From Oscheius sp. JU75 (lineage: Eukaryota > Nematoda > Chromadorea > Rhabditida > Rhabditidae): DNA of 64,000 bases. Positions 13,023 through 26,152 of this stretch are shown here, piece by piece. The DNA lies in the NCBI GenBank assembly GCA_037178855.1, contig JASJZC010000005.1, forward strand, positions 1,302,001 to 1,366,000, given 5' to 3'. Position 1 is the stretch's first letter. Each line of letters starts with the position of its first letter. The translations under genes and the position numbers were made by a program. The notes beneath the pieces are model-generated. The model did not search any database. It saw only the letters and a program-made list of their open reading frames with translations, and was not told the DNA's origin.

Positions 13023-14599
13023 GTAGGAAGGATTGTAAGTTCGTTTTTGATTTCATATTTAGCCGCATCCTGAGAGGATATCTTGAACTCTGGAGTTTAC
13101 CTGTGTGACCGTTAGTCCTGCTAGCTTAGGTTCATCTTCAAGCCCGTTTCGGCCATCAGTACAAATTTCCACGTTTTGTGATGTACTTTCATGGGGAAAA
13201 AGAGTAATTTGAAATGTTTCAGCACTTTGCAAATAGGTCTGAAAAAACTTCTTGTATCCAAAAATTCCATATATCTATGAACACAATCCATGAAGCCTAT
13301 TTACGTATTTTGTGAACTAAAAAGTTGTAACTGAAAACGAGTAACTCATTGAAAGACCATAGAACCGAATATCTGATTGCGCGATCAAAAATTTTGCATT
13401 TCACCGCTTTTTCGGCCTCGATTCTGGTCATGCGGTTCATGGCTGTCCGCGCTAAGAGCATCAGTCTCCTGTTGCACAATATTCGTTCCCTCGGTTGGCA
13501 TCTTTATAAAACTAGCTCTTTTTCACGGTGCTGTCATTTTATAGTTTTTATTTCATGGACTAGTGATAACACGACAATAATAGCTAGTTCGGTCTCATTT
13601 CCACTGACGGATACCTTGGAATAAAAGCCCTTCTAAAAATGTTTCAAGCAATATTCATCACCATTATATACTCCACGCATTAATATTGTAATTCTGGTGG
13701 CACCCAAAAATCTAACAAAAGAATATGAAAGACCTGAGATCCCAATTTCGAAATACTCGATTGGCATTTTTGCAAGCGCTTGACCGGCTGATTTCCAGCA
13801 AGCTGCACGACACCTTGAAACAAATAAGACCCTCATTCTTCAATCGAATAAATGTGATCTTAGAATTAGTCCAGGCAGTTTCGAAACATTAAATGCTGAA
13901 GATGAGACGTAAAAAAAGTTTTATGCAAGACCCCAAGGTAACTGTACTCTACGACAAAAATATTTTGCTAGTATCAGAAGAACGAATTTCGCCCTGTCGT
14001 TCCAATGATTTTGATTTGACCGTTTGGAAAAATACAAACATTCTCAGTACGAACTGAAGAACATATGAAAATCCTAAAACCAAAGAGGTAATTGTTCTGT
14101 TCCCGTCGGTGGTCTAACACACTGTAGTAAAAGAGTTCAACTTTGGCTACAGGCGAAGCAAAAAATATAACTTTACATTTTAGAAACTGAAATACTGAAC
14201 TTTAGAATTTTGAAAAAAATCTCTTTTCTGTGTTGTAGGAACCAACAGGTCAGAGTATCCCGATTTCTGTAGCTGCTTCAAAAAAAATCTTTTTTTCTGA
14301 CTCCTTGGAAGACTCTGTATTACTTCCAGTTCTGTTGAATGGTGAGCAAGGCGTGGTCAAAACTTCTGCAGAATCTCTCCTCCTAGCTTTCTGTAAACTT
14401 CCAAAACCTTCCACACACTCTTTTTCTCCTACCATTACTCTCGCTCTCCAAAAAGACCCATCAAACAGTCTCTCTTCCGTCCATCAAGCGTCTTTCATTT
14501 GAGCAGTGTAACGTTCGATCACCCCTTCTCCGAAAACGGTCTCCCAGTAGAGTGATTGTTATCTTTACTCCTTCTCCGGTCAATTACTCAATGTCCGAA

Positions 14600-14700
14600 A
14601 ACTGTCACTCTCTATCTCTGTTTCTCTTCTCTCTGTCTTTTTGTCTTTCTGTCTTTCTGTCTCTGTCTCTATATCCCTCTGTCTTTCTGTCTCGTTCTCC
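14600..14700 (+). repeat. CTCTGT-type pyrimidine tract upstream of the STAT-like gene
   Basis: An imperfect run of TCTCTGTCTTTCTGTC units, about 100 bp, ends roughly 85 bp before the proposed STAT start codon. Similar tracts occur in many introns of this window. Confidence 0.7.
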
Positions 14701-14784
14701 AACTTTTTCCTTACTCTTTCTTTTGAATTCTCTTGTTTCAGAAACTCGACAAACTTTTTTCTACTTTTTGCGTATGTGAGCGGC

Positions 14785-17700
14785 ATGACCAGTCCGTCTC
14801 CTGCTCAGGAGCAGCTACACAAGACTGTCTATGAGTTGGTAAGTTAATTTTGGCAAGCACGCAAGAGATCCCCTATAGAGAACCTTTGTAGCATTTTGAG
14901 TTTCCTACATGGGTTCGAAGGAATCACAAGCTTTGAATTTGAGTTTTTTTTTCAATCGGAAAATTCGACTCACTCAAAAGTCAGGGCCACTGGAAGAGTT
15001 GTACGAGTGTTGTAGAAAGTGTGAAACAAGATGCCAACCTACTTCATTATATTTTTGGCTGAGTGTCGAATGCAAATCCACCGACTCGATCATAGACAGT
15101 TCTCAGTTTTAGTGGCACTGTAGAAAAAATACTGTTCTATTGGAAAACAAGGAATCAGTTGATCACCTAACAGTCCGATTCCCTGACAGGATTCATATGT
15201 AATAACACTGAAATATTTCAAATGTTGACAGAAATCCAAGTTTTACAGCCGCTTGCTTGCACGGAGTGGATCAAGTTAGAGATGCACAGTCGAACACATA
15301 ACCACCTTTTTGTTGTCGAATGCTTTGTTTCACAGATACGAAAATGGTAGCAGAGCCAAGTAAACATTACGTTTCACAAAGCACGGTGGAACATTTCTTT
15401 GGTTTCACCTCTTGTAAATAGAAAAGAAAAGTAGTGTCTGAAGCAGCAGTGTAATTCAAAAGTAATCAATTTCCAGTTCTTTGCTCGAACGCTGCTGACA
15501 TATTTGTCTATCACATTTTCTGGATAAAAAAATTGTTTTAAAGCGTAGTTGGTAGCGTGTCGAGAAAAAAACATTTGCAATGCTTTTAGACGATAGTATT
15601 GCTCACAAAAAGTAGCCGTTCGGCACGGAAGTTCTATTGCATGCAGTAGTTGGAAGAAAGGAGACGATATCTTTTGGATTCAGTAATTTTTGCATTTCGA
15701 GGATTAATCAACAAGTCCTGAGAAACTATATAGAAAAAGTGAAACATCGGTAAAAATATGAAAAGGCCGTAGAGTTCGGATAGTAACCTTTTTGTTTCAC
15801 TGTCTGGTGAAAACCAAATAGCTTCAGACGCGATGTTTTCCTATGGCAAGCGTTTGATTACTAATAGTCCTCGATCAAAGACAGTCGGATTCAGTTTGCT
15901 CACCATTTGTTGCATCTCTTGTAGATAACGAGACAACCTCAGAAAGCATTCAATGAGCGTATGTGTTCAAACGAAATCATGTCTAAATAAACAGGAACTT
16001 TTATTTCAAAAGTACTTTTTTTTCCTCTACGTATTCGAAAAGTTTGAAAATAGCTTAGCCATAGGAAAATAGGAAAACTTCCAAAACAGTAGTCAGTAAC
16101 ATGGCGAATTCTATGAAATAACACTGTTGTTTCACCTCCGGCATATAGCAAAAGAGTTCTAGAAACATTCAATACTTTTTCCCAGAATGACCACATTCTA
16201 GCTCACGACCCTCCAAACGAGCAGTCCTCGTGCCACCGACCACGAGACGATTCGATCTCTCGGCAACCAGCTTGCAGCTCTTTATGACCGTCACGTGGAA
16301 GGTAAGCGACTCAAATTTTTAACCCTCGTTCTATCAATAATCGACTAATCCGCGCCATTTTTCTTGTGCAAGATGCCCCGTAAACAGTGATTGATAAGAA
16401 AACGGGCTTATTTAGACGACACACGTGGGTTAGGGACGTCACGCGAGCGCGCGCGGCATAAAACTATCGACACAGGGGGAACGGGAAATTAAATAATCGG
16501 TACAATCTGTCAGTGCAGAAGCGATTGGGGTCACGGAAGTTGGGGGAAAGAGCCGAGTACAGTTTGTCACAGATACTTTGTGACAGCAATTACTTTTTGC
16601 AAGTCAAGCCAAATCGAGGCAGTTTGGGAAATGCATCTCTGGGAGAACGTTGCTCTTGCTAGGGTAGCTCGGCTGGAACAGCATCTACTTGTCACGAGTC
16701 CCAACGGGGCAACAGCCAAGCTTGTGAATTAGAATTGAAGAGAACTCTGATGTTATTCATTCCATGAAGCGTTTTACTTTGATCAACGCCATGAAGAAGT
16801 TGCTCTCAATCATTCGGCTATTCTTTTTCTAGACTGAAACATTTTGAATTAACCAAATTCGTGTTTTTCCGCCATCGTAGATTGACACCGTTTCAGAATG
16901 ACCCCAATATATAGTCTGAAATCTTCTGAGACTCACTGTTTATCCTGCAGAAAGCGTATTTCGAAGTTGAATTTTAATTCTAAAAATTACTGGCTGGTTA
17001 TTTCCCCAATACTTATATATCGCCCTTGAAACATAACAAATTTCAGGCCTAAATCGCGACCAGGATCAGGTCAGTTTCGAGCGCGAGTGGTCAACCCTCA
17101 CGTGGCCATTGCTTTCCGTACTGTCTCGGCTGTCTCTCCGACCCGATCTCGAACTCCACACTCTCCAGCTTCGTCTCAATACGAGTCTCGTCAACCTGGT
17201 CAACCGGGTAGGTTTCTTTCTCTTATTGTTTCAACATGACAGTTCTTCAGAGCCGTCAATCCGTTCCTCCGACCGGCTTCCTCGAATCGGAATACAGCTG
17301 GCAGAAATTCTGGAACTACTACAGTCAGGCCTTGAATGTTCTGCACGAGCTCTACTCCCAAATTGATGCCCCGTCACCGGCTTTGGAGCTGAGGCTGCTT
17401 CAGTATGGGAGACAGGAACTTCGATTCTTCTTGGAATCTTTCCGGGAGGTCCTGCTACAGCACTCGCAGAGCGTTTTGCCTGCTCTTAGGTTGGTCATTT
17501 TTGATTATAGAGAGGGGTTTTCGATGAAAATAGTGCAGTCACAAACAGTATGTAGTTATATAAAATGCTTGAAACCCAAAAGAATCGGAAAAATGCAATA
17601 AGTCTATTCGTACACTCCAATTGACAATCCCATTCTAGGCTCAATGAATATTTGGTTTTCATTTGAGAAAATTTTTGAGAATGCACAACTGAACCCAAAC

Positions 17701-20700
17701 AATATGGAACGTTGTATGACCTGCTTGAAACCATTATTCATTGTGGACTTGAATATGCACAGGTTTCACGTCGTCAATGACAAACTCACTTAGTTCCCGC
17801 CTAGTTAGTTTCAGCCTATACTACATTTTTTTGACAGTAAAGAAGATAGCGAATAAGACGGATCCATGACTTTGTATGGTTGTCTTGAAACAATCAATCA
17901 TAGGAAGGAGCGAACAGTGTCGTATGGAAATGAAAAAGAAGCGCGCCTCAAACTGAGTATTACTGCGCCAGTTTGAGTAATTGAAACCCTAAAAAGGCTT
18001 CTTTTTGTCTCCCCAAATTATCGAAATGAAACAAGAAATCATTTCCAGGCTGGCCCAAGTGAACAGAATGGCTCAGAACAAGGCGATGGACGAGTCCCCG
18101 GCCAAAATAGCAGCGGCTTACTACTGTAACATCTTGTACACTTTGGGAGTGCTGTCAGCTCGACTTCAGGGCTTCCGATGGGAGTCTCTGCAAAGCAAGT
18201 ACCGGTTCACGTCCCCGGATCCAGTTAGGCCGCTCCTGGAAATGGTGGGTTCTGAAAAAGGAAAATTTTCTAAAAAAAAAAATTGTCTATTTTGTGTAGT
18301 ATACGAGAATTCAGTGAAGAGTGGCATTGATTTAGGTGAAAAAAAACATTGGAAGTACTTTATGAAAGTTTGCTGTTTCACTATCAGGCTAAGGGAAAAA
18401 GGTAAAAGTTCAGCCACCCATTTGATTTCTGAGCAGTCCCTAGAAACATTTTCAAACAGCGTGACTTCAACCTTCGAAAGATTTTTTAAATTTGTGTTTC
18501 ACGGTTAGTATAAAAGTATTCCCTGAAAATTTTCGTGGTATGTGTCCTGGCTACAGATGAAATATTGTGTTGTAAAAGGATAATCGAGAAACTTAGGTTA
18601 GGTGCGGCCACGAAGTCATTTGTGCTTCAAAAAAACAAAAGATTTATTTTACAGCCAGTTAAAGGAATCAGCAGTGGCACACTCCGCTGAAGAATTTTTA
18701 TACACTGTTGAGGAAACAAGAAAATTCATTATTTAGTTTCACGAAATTATAAAACTATTAATTCCGTGTTTTACTATCAGGCTAACGGAGAACATAAAAA
18801 CTAATTATTTCCGCTTCAAATAAGCAACACACTGGCTCACTCTTCAGTATGATCTGTATACCATAGGGGTGAAACAGGAAAAAGTTCATTTTTTACAGTT
18901 TCTCGCACCATGAAATTCTAGCAATTTATTGACTTCCACCACTTGTCGGTAACTGTTGGACATAGTTTCAACTTTAAACTAATCCGTTTAGATGACGTAT
19001 CATTCTTATATAAACTTTATCTTAGTTTTAACACTACTGTGAGAACTAGACCTGTGAGAGGCTTCCAGTTGAATGGTGCAACCTCCTTCAGAAATACGAT
19101 CAGAGTAGGAAGTAATGAACAATCTTGACTTGATCCTCAAAAACTTTTCAAAAGTATATAATGTTTTATGCAGACTGCTAGAGCTCAGTATTTCTTCATT
19201 ATTAGGCTCTCTATATACTAAACTCGAAACAAAAATGTACCCAATAAAAGTCATCACAAAATTCAGGTCTTCAGCACGACGGATCAGCTGATCAGTGATT
19301 GTCTTCTCGGGACGAAGCCCAGTACCAATGCAATTCTCGTCACGAACAATCTCTTCCCGTTCAACTGTGCCTGTCTCCCTCCGGCCATCCTGTTCCAGAA
19401 GTTTGATGTGCAGATTGTCAGTGAGGAGACAGCATTGGCCATACAGTACGAGATGACGGAAATTAAGAAGGGCCTTCGACTCGCGATCAACATCAGCCAG
19501 TTCCCGTCGGCAGCTCTGCTGGCCATGAAACCGACTAGTGGGGTGAAGAGGAACAACGCCGTGGCTAATGCTGGTTGGTTCATACTTTTTTTTCCAAAGA
19601 ACCCGTAGGAAAAACAGTTTTAGCAGAAGTTACAAGGTTATACTAAAGTTGTGAAACACTCAAAAATTTGAAAGTGCGCAGCCGGTCCGGCCCAATCGGG
19701 TCCGATTTTGGGCCCCGTAATGCGACGTCAATACTCGAAAAATTGAAATGTAGAAAAAATAATCTTCAGATGAGGTCAATAGAGAAAACCCCATAAGATA
19801 ATAAAATACGAAACTTGAATTATCGTCCGGAACTGTGGGAAGCCAAAACGGACCGGACCGGCCTTGCCCTATATTCATGCATGAAAATGAGGAGGTATGT
19901 AAAAGTGAGAAACGCAACAGAGTAAAGTCGAAAAACTTTTTCGTCTGATGACGAAGCAAAGCAAGGAAATGAGTTGATGTTGCCACGTGAAAACATAAGC
20001 TGTTCGTGTTTGTTCCTACAGAAAAAAATTGCGATCTACAAACATTGTGGCAATATATAGAAGCAGTGAAACAGCAGATTTTTTCGCTGGAACATTATAT
20101 TTTCATCGCTACACGAACATTGATTCCGATGAAAAGATTTGAGTCTTATGGAAGTTTTGAAACACAACGTAATCAATGCAAGTACTGAAAACCGTGACTC
20201 GTATGCGGTTGCCTAGCCTGGTACGCGAAATTCGATGAACTCCTTGTGTAAGATGAAAAAGTTTCTTCCAGAAAGCCTAACATTTAGAGAGAGGAAAATG
20301 TTTCACATGCCATATATGAGCAGAACAGTACCAAAGAGTTGCTATGATGTACCGCTTCTCCACTAAAGAGAAAATTCCAGAAGGCGGCAACACAGCCCAC
20401 AAGAAGTCCGACGTGAACAGTAAGGAGCTAGTGACCATCACTCCCTCCTGGAATGACAAATACGGGGGCTGGCAGGCGCAATACCCTCATCTCCTATGTA
20501 CTACCAGGCAAAAAGTAGGCTTTTTTTACCTTCGGAATCCAAAGTCTAGGGTCTTCAGGACACAGTTCTCTTAGACACCCGGTCCGGACAGATGGGGAAA
20601 CGACCACTATTTTATTTCTACATCAGAGGGAGTTTGTTCAGTCCTGCTGGACATATCTCCTGTGTCAGGACACTGTCACTCCCTTTCACGATAGCCACGA

Positions 20701-23700
20701 GGAGGAACCAGGTATACTTTTTTTTGTCTCCGAGTCGAACGAGTAATTCGAGAACGAGATGCATTTTGAAATTTCGCCGACTGCGATCAAGGATAAAGGG
20801 ACAACTTCGACAGCTATCACCTAGCCATGAAACAGACATGCTCCTATTGAAGTGTTTCAGGACTGTCAAGTGCAGAGGATGATGAGTTCCTACACTGCTA
20901 CCTGTTTCTGGCTCTACGGGCTGAAAAACATTGATGGACTCATCTTGAACTGGTGTGATAATGGTGCGTTTTACTTTGTTTTTGTTCGCTAGACGAGTTC
21001 GTCCAAGCAATGAAAAGGTCTAACCCTCTTGGACCCAAACAATTAGATTAAAAAAAATATAGGAGAGGTGGAGCAAAAATTTGAAGAATATTATTTCCAG
21101 GCATCGAATGGAATGAATTCGTCGATCTATACCGTTCCTACTTTACCGTGAATGCTGAAGTCACTCGGTCCCTCTCGGACGCTGATTTCTGTCTCATGGA
21201 GGACAAGTTGACGTGTGACGAGTGCCGAGAGTACAAGCAGGACGGCGAGGAGAAACTCATAACCTTCAAGAATGTCCTCTGTCCCCATCTGAAATACGAC
21301 GTCGACCAGAATCAAATGAGGTTTTCCATCTGGAGAGGCATGTTTCCGTGAGTAAGGGGGATAAATTCAAAATTTCTAGGGCTCTTAGAGGTACTACAGA
21401 TCTATCAGGATAGCAGGACACATGTCAAGGAGCTGTGGAACGACTACGTTCTGATGGGCTTCAGCGATATAGAGGAGGTTGGTTGTTTTAGAAATAGTAA
21501 AGACGAAGGTAAAATTGAAAATTAGAAGGTTGAGGGGTTGTATGTAGAGCTTGAAACACAAAAAGTTTGTTCAAAACTTGAAAATTGTGAAAGCTGGATT
21601 TTTTTTAGAAAGTTAATCAATGGAAGATGACGAGATGAGAGAAGCCAGTTCCAATACACGAATCTCGGTTATGTAAAGAATGAAACATTTTTGATCTCAA
21701 CGTATTGTTTTTAGCCAGGCGAATAACAAGGCTATCTCAAACTGTCTCATTATATGCCTAGTTTGAGACAATAAAAAACCAATGTTACAAAGACAAAATG
21801 CTTTAAAAGTTGAATAAGGGACAGTTCAAAAAATAGGGAGTGATTGAAATTTGGAAGCTTGATGTCTTATGTGGAGAGCTGGAAGCACAAAACATTGTTC
21901 AAAAATGGGAACAGTTGACAGATTTCATAAAGTGAAACTAAAATTTTTCGTGCCATATTGTGTCAACGCACCGAAGAAGACAGTCTGAACCACAATTTTG
22001 CATTCACTGTAACATTTAGAAATTCACATTGGACATTTCGGTTTTACGGTAGTGCGCAAGAAAAAGCGTAATTCCATTACGTTGGTCGAAAAATGTTAGT
22101 ACAGCTAGTTTCTGTTTTGTTCAGAGAAATGTTTCATGTTGAGAATGAGGATCGAAAATTGAAGAGAAAGTACTACAGTCCTGTTGCCCGAAAATGTAAC
22201 AGTTTTCCAGCTGTTTTTATCCTCCTCTTGGAACCCCAAAAAACCATGTTCTTCCAGATCAACGCCCTGCTGGCCCCCCACGTCTCGACAATGTGTCTTC
22301 GAATTTCCCATGTCATCGGCGGCAGTATCTGTATAGCCATGCATCCCGGACACGGTGGTGTCGTCCACCTGGAACCGATCGACCTGAAACGTCTCCAAGC
22401 CAAAAGCATATTCGAGTACCTGTCCGACATTGCGGAAAATGCCAAGGTTAGTTCAAGACAACGCGTTTTCCTCTTTGTGGTTTACTCTCGTTGAAAAATT
22501 ATTTTCAAAGAAGACATGGAGTAACGTTTCACACTCAGAAACTTACAAGGGATTCGTGAAATATACACAAAAGTGAAACGAGAATTTTAATCTTAGAGCT
22601 CTTGGGCCCGAACAATTAGATAATAGGTCCAAGAAACAACGTACTTATGTATCATCTCACATAATTCTTATACCTCCTTCACAGTGCCTCTTTCACCCAA
22701 AAACTCACGTTTTTCAAAGGCTACTAAAGTTCCACTATTTCTAACTATTTATCAGTATTTCTTTGGTAGAGTACACAAAGTTTACGAAAATACATGTAAT
22801 TTTTGTGTTCATCTTTTGAGGCAACGTACCTCTTTGGAATTGTAGCGTATCCCCAGACTCTCTTGTCAAATCCCTTTCGAACCAGGGATACGCGAAAGTA
22901 CTGTATACCCGGAAGCCGAAACTGCGGTAATTTGCGCACCAAATTTTCAAGTTTGACCTATACCCTATGTTTTATTTTTTCCAGATCGAATACGTTCTCA
23001 ACGCTCGAAAGGTCCCTGTCCCAGTCTCCGAGCTGATTCATAGATACGGAATTGGGGCCGAACATGGGAAGGTCCGTTCCATTATGACTAATATTAGTCA
23101 CGGAGGCACGGTGGAGAAGATGACCAAGATGCGATTCACTCCTATGCGAATAGCCGTGGTTACCTGTGGTCCGAGCGACAGACCAGAGTCGACACCGCCA
23201 ATGATGGCGCCAGCCACGGTCCCGGTCAGCAATGGATATCATAATGGGAGCATCTCTTCGGTGAGTACATGTAGTTCGGTGGCAGGACCAATGAAAAGAG
23301 ATGAAAGACAGTTTTATACATACCATGAAAAAAACTTCAGTTTTTTAGGGTGTCCTCTGACAATATCGAAAGTTATGCCATTCTCTTCAGGTGTTTCAGT
23401 TTCAAGAGTTTTGGTTTCAGCAACCTGTTCATTGAGAGCATTTAATTAAATTCCATGAAAAAAACTACTGTGGAAAAGAAGACTATTCCCCAACAGTGAA
23501 CGAACAGCACTTATAGAAGTTGTGCAACAAAACTTTTTAAAAAAAAATGTGGAAAAAGTGGTGACCCTGAAGTTCTCCATTACTATCCAATAGACACGTT
23601 TTGTAACTGTGCTTAGCTGAGCCGATTGCATTGAAATATTTCTTTTTTCTTTTACATCCATCCGTCTCAATACTGTCGTATTCTATAGTTCTGCCAAAAA

Positions 23701-24859
23701 TAGACCCCTTGAAACAAGGTTACTCGGTAACAAGATAAGCCTAAGTTCAAAGTACCTCTGTATAGGAGCAAGTGAAAATCTTTTGCACCAGAAAGGAAAG
23801 TTTACTGACACTGTGACGCTGAAAAGCTCAACATTCCCACAACGACCCATCTTCCGGCTACACGATGATTTTTTGTTATTTCAAGTCCTCAATAAGTAAG
23901 CTGTCGATTTCAAAAAGCAATAGCTAATCGACTAGGAGTGGAGAAAGAGAAGCACTTGAAAATCAACCACTTTCCCCCAAGAAGACCGCGACTGTCGGTT
24001 AGAAAAAGCTCACAGATATCCTTCAGACGACGTCTTTTGAAGCCCAGCTGGACGCCTTGATGAAGTCGCACGGGAAGTCTGCTGCCGACGTGATAGCCTG
24101 TCTCAACTATCCGGACACCCCCACATCGGCCATGAACTGGAGCCTGGAGAATTCGATGCTCTTCTCCCAGGACTACAGGTTGCTTTTTGTCATAGTGACT
24201 AACTCCCGTAAGTCGAAAGGGCGGCAATATGTGCGCACCAACTTGTAAACACATGCAGCCATTTTCGAATAATAATTGCGTATCGGCGCCTATGGTTACA
24301 AGTTGGTGTGCAAATAGCCGCCTTTTCAGATATACGGTACTTATTTACAGCAAAAAGTGCTGCATCATTCGTGTTCGCTCGACCCTGCTCCAAACCACTA
24401 AACCAAATGTGACTATAGGACTAGTTTGAAACAATCTGGGAACGAGCAAAAAAGCCTACATCATAATAGTAGTGATGGTTTGACTTTTACGGATTTTTTG
24501 AGACAAAACTAAACGGTATGAAAACTTCAACATTATGACCTTGCTACGGTTTCCCTAAACTCGAATTAGAAAATCTTCTCTGCTAAAAACAAGATCACAA
24601 CCCGTTGCCGGCACTTATCGAGAGTTTGAAACATATTTAGCTGCAAGACTGTATTATGTCTTTTCCATTCCTCTGTTAGATTATTTCCCGTTACAAAACA
24701 TAGCTAAATCAGAAGAGTTGTCTGTACTTATGAAATTCTTGAAACATAAGAAAAAGTAGGGACGTACTTCTGCAGATTGCTATAATCAGTTGAACTTTCA
24801 GTCAATGGGATCAACAAACTGCCTGCTCCATGGTCACCGGCAATGCTCCCTTCGTCTAA
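14785..24859 (+). CDS. STAT-family transcription factor (divergent, nematode STA-like)
   Basis: STAT proteins are latent cytoplasmic factors that dimerise through an SH2 domain and bind DNA. Proposed exons: 14785-14838, 16202-16301, 17047-17207, 17251-17489, 18049-18244, 19267-19573, 20022-20065, 20329-20514, 20559-20711, 20861-20963, 21101-21347, about 21412-21477, 22258-22446, 22985-23260, 24027-24178 and 24802-24859 (stop TAA), roughly 840 residues. An N-terminal helical region corresponds to the coiled-coil domain. The DNA-binding segment contains [14 protein letters not shown]. The linker contains [11 protein letters not shown], compare LWNDGAILGF of animal STATs. The SH2 core [17 protein letters not shown] keeps the phosphotyrosine-binding Arg and the IGG turn, followed by [15 protein letters not shown]. 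The usual N-terminal four-helix domain seems absent. The C-terminal tyrosine is unclear: NGY at about 23234 or DY at the last exon junction. The exact edge of the 21.4 kb exon is uncertain. Confidence 0.82.
16545..16735 (-). repeat. dispersed repeat, family B, copy 1 (intron of the STAT-like gene)
   Basis: Read on the minus strand it matches a block at 46.51-46.70 kb: CCCCGTTGGG, then CAGCCGAGCTACCCT, then AACGTTCTCCCAGAGA, then AACTGcCTCGaTTTGgCTTG and a TGTCACAAA/TGACAAA end. A third, more diverged copy lies at 34.80-34.96 kb. Confidence 0.65.
19676..19870. repeat. GC-rich imperfect inverted repeat in an intron of the STAT-like gene
   Basis: CAGCCGGTCCGGCCCAATCG near 19680 faces CGGACCGGACCGGCCTTGCC near 19850. 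The arms are about 170 bp apart, and the base composition is well above the surrounding intron. It could be a small transposon remnant. Confidence 0.45.
24217..24334. repeat. MITE-like inverted repeat in the last intron of the STAT-like gene
   Basis: Arms of about 32 bases face each other. The left arm contains GCGCACCAACTTGTAA and the right arm TTACAAGTTGGTGTGC, each followed outward by a GGCGGC/GCCGCC end. The whole element is about 118 bp. A related single arm (TTTGCGCACCAAATTTTCAAG-like) appears near 22930-22955. Confidence 0.6.
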
Positions 24860-26067
24860 TTTCTTTTCACCCCCTAACAAAGTTCCAATTACCTCCTCTA
24901 CCCAACTACGAGTCAGTCTTTTACTCAGATGGCCATTTTTTTTTCACTTTTTTGGATATACAAACCTTGCTGTGATTCGTTTTGTGATTCTGTCAGCTCC
25001 ATGTCCCCGTAATGTCATTCAGATCTCAGTTATGCACATAGATGAACCTCTTTTTTTCTAACTGTTGGATTTTTTTTTCGGAAAACTGGGCGCTCTATCG
25101 TTGCAGCAACGAACGGAATCTTCCGTGTAGGAGTTCTGAAACCTAACTTTTTCGCCATTCACATATTTTCAGTTTTTCATTTCTGTGGACTGTTGAAACA
25201 AAAATATGTATGTCATTACAAGAGCGAGATCTATCATGTGAACAACGAACTGAGGACAGGCGTGTCTGAAACACGCGTTTTTAGAAGTCAAGAAGTGCTG
25301 ATCTGGAAAGAAGAAGATATTGAAACTTTTTTTTCTGGAACTGAACAGTTTTCGAATGAGCTTCGATACTTTTCATTAGTTTGTCTCTCAAGGGGCCACC
25401 TAAGTGCTGTTTGTAAATAATGAGGGGGTGAAAAATAAAAAAAATGTAACAAGGAAATGGTTGTCTACAAGGCTGAGTGTACAACTTCGAGAAAGTCTTT
25501 GGGTTTAAACAGGCATAGGTCCAGTGGAGGAACTAAGAGAACTGAACCTGCTTGAAAACAGTTCCTTTTGTAATTCACACTCTCTATCAAATTAGAAATT
25601 TTTATTTCAAGTGTTCCTGGCAAGCTTCGACAATGAAAGAAATAAGTTGAACATTTGTGTTTTCACCCCTTCTATGACTTTCCGGCGTACCTAGACATAA
25701 TGTTGCAAGACGTTTACTGTTCCAAATGTCCAGTTCCCGAGAAGAGGCATTTTGCCCCCTGATCCATCATCGCCTCTATCCAGAAATCACTGAAGCGGCA
25801 CTAGCCGACATTTCATAGCTACCGTAGGCTGCTTTGATGCGGATAAATATCCCCACCCACAAGCCCTATAGGTTCACATGCATAGTTGACGAGCCTATTC
25901 AAAGAGGGATAGAGTCATTTGCCCGTTCTGATGGGATGGGATCCTGTGTCTCTCTTCTGCCTTTCTCCACTTGACCATGACTTTTTGAGGAATCGTTTAT
26001 CTTGTGCTTTGGTGCTCCATCATCCCAATAAACAAGCTTATGTCTTGACTGACTTACCAATAGGCTT

Positions 26068-26152
26068 AGGCAGCTCGAGCCGGTTTTTGGCTCGGCTCGA
26101 CCCATTCTTCGAGCCGGCTCGAAAACGGCTTGAGCCGGCAATTTTCGGCTTG
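26068..26152. repeat. clustered GAGCCGGCTCGA palindromes
   Basis: Within about 85 bp the words CTCGAGCCGG, TCGGCTCGA, CGAGCCGGCTCGA and TTGAGCCGGCAATTTTCGGC follow each other, giving nested palindromes and a local GC peak. No coding reading is convincing. Confidence 0.6.

Larger units (their letters stand above)
8451..14784. other. gene-poor intergenic region
   Basis: About 6.3 kb between IFT122 and the STAT-like gene. Open frames here (for example 8587-9000 and 11931-12284) show no family similarity, no consistent codon use and no exon-like splice edges. The region holds many TGAAACA cores, two copies of a hairpin repeat (about 11332-11446 and 12924-13022) and a pyrimidine-rich tract before 14700. 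Regulatory sequence for the STAT-like gene may lie here, but nothing specific can be named. Confidence 0.5.
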
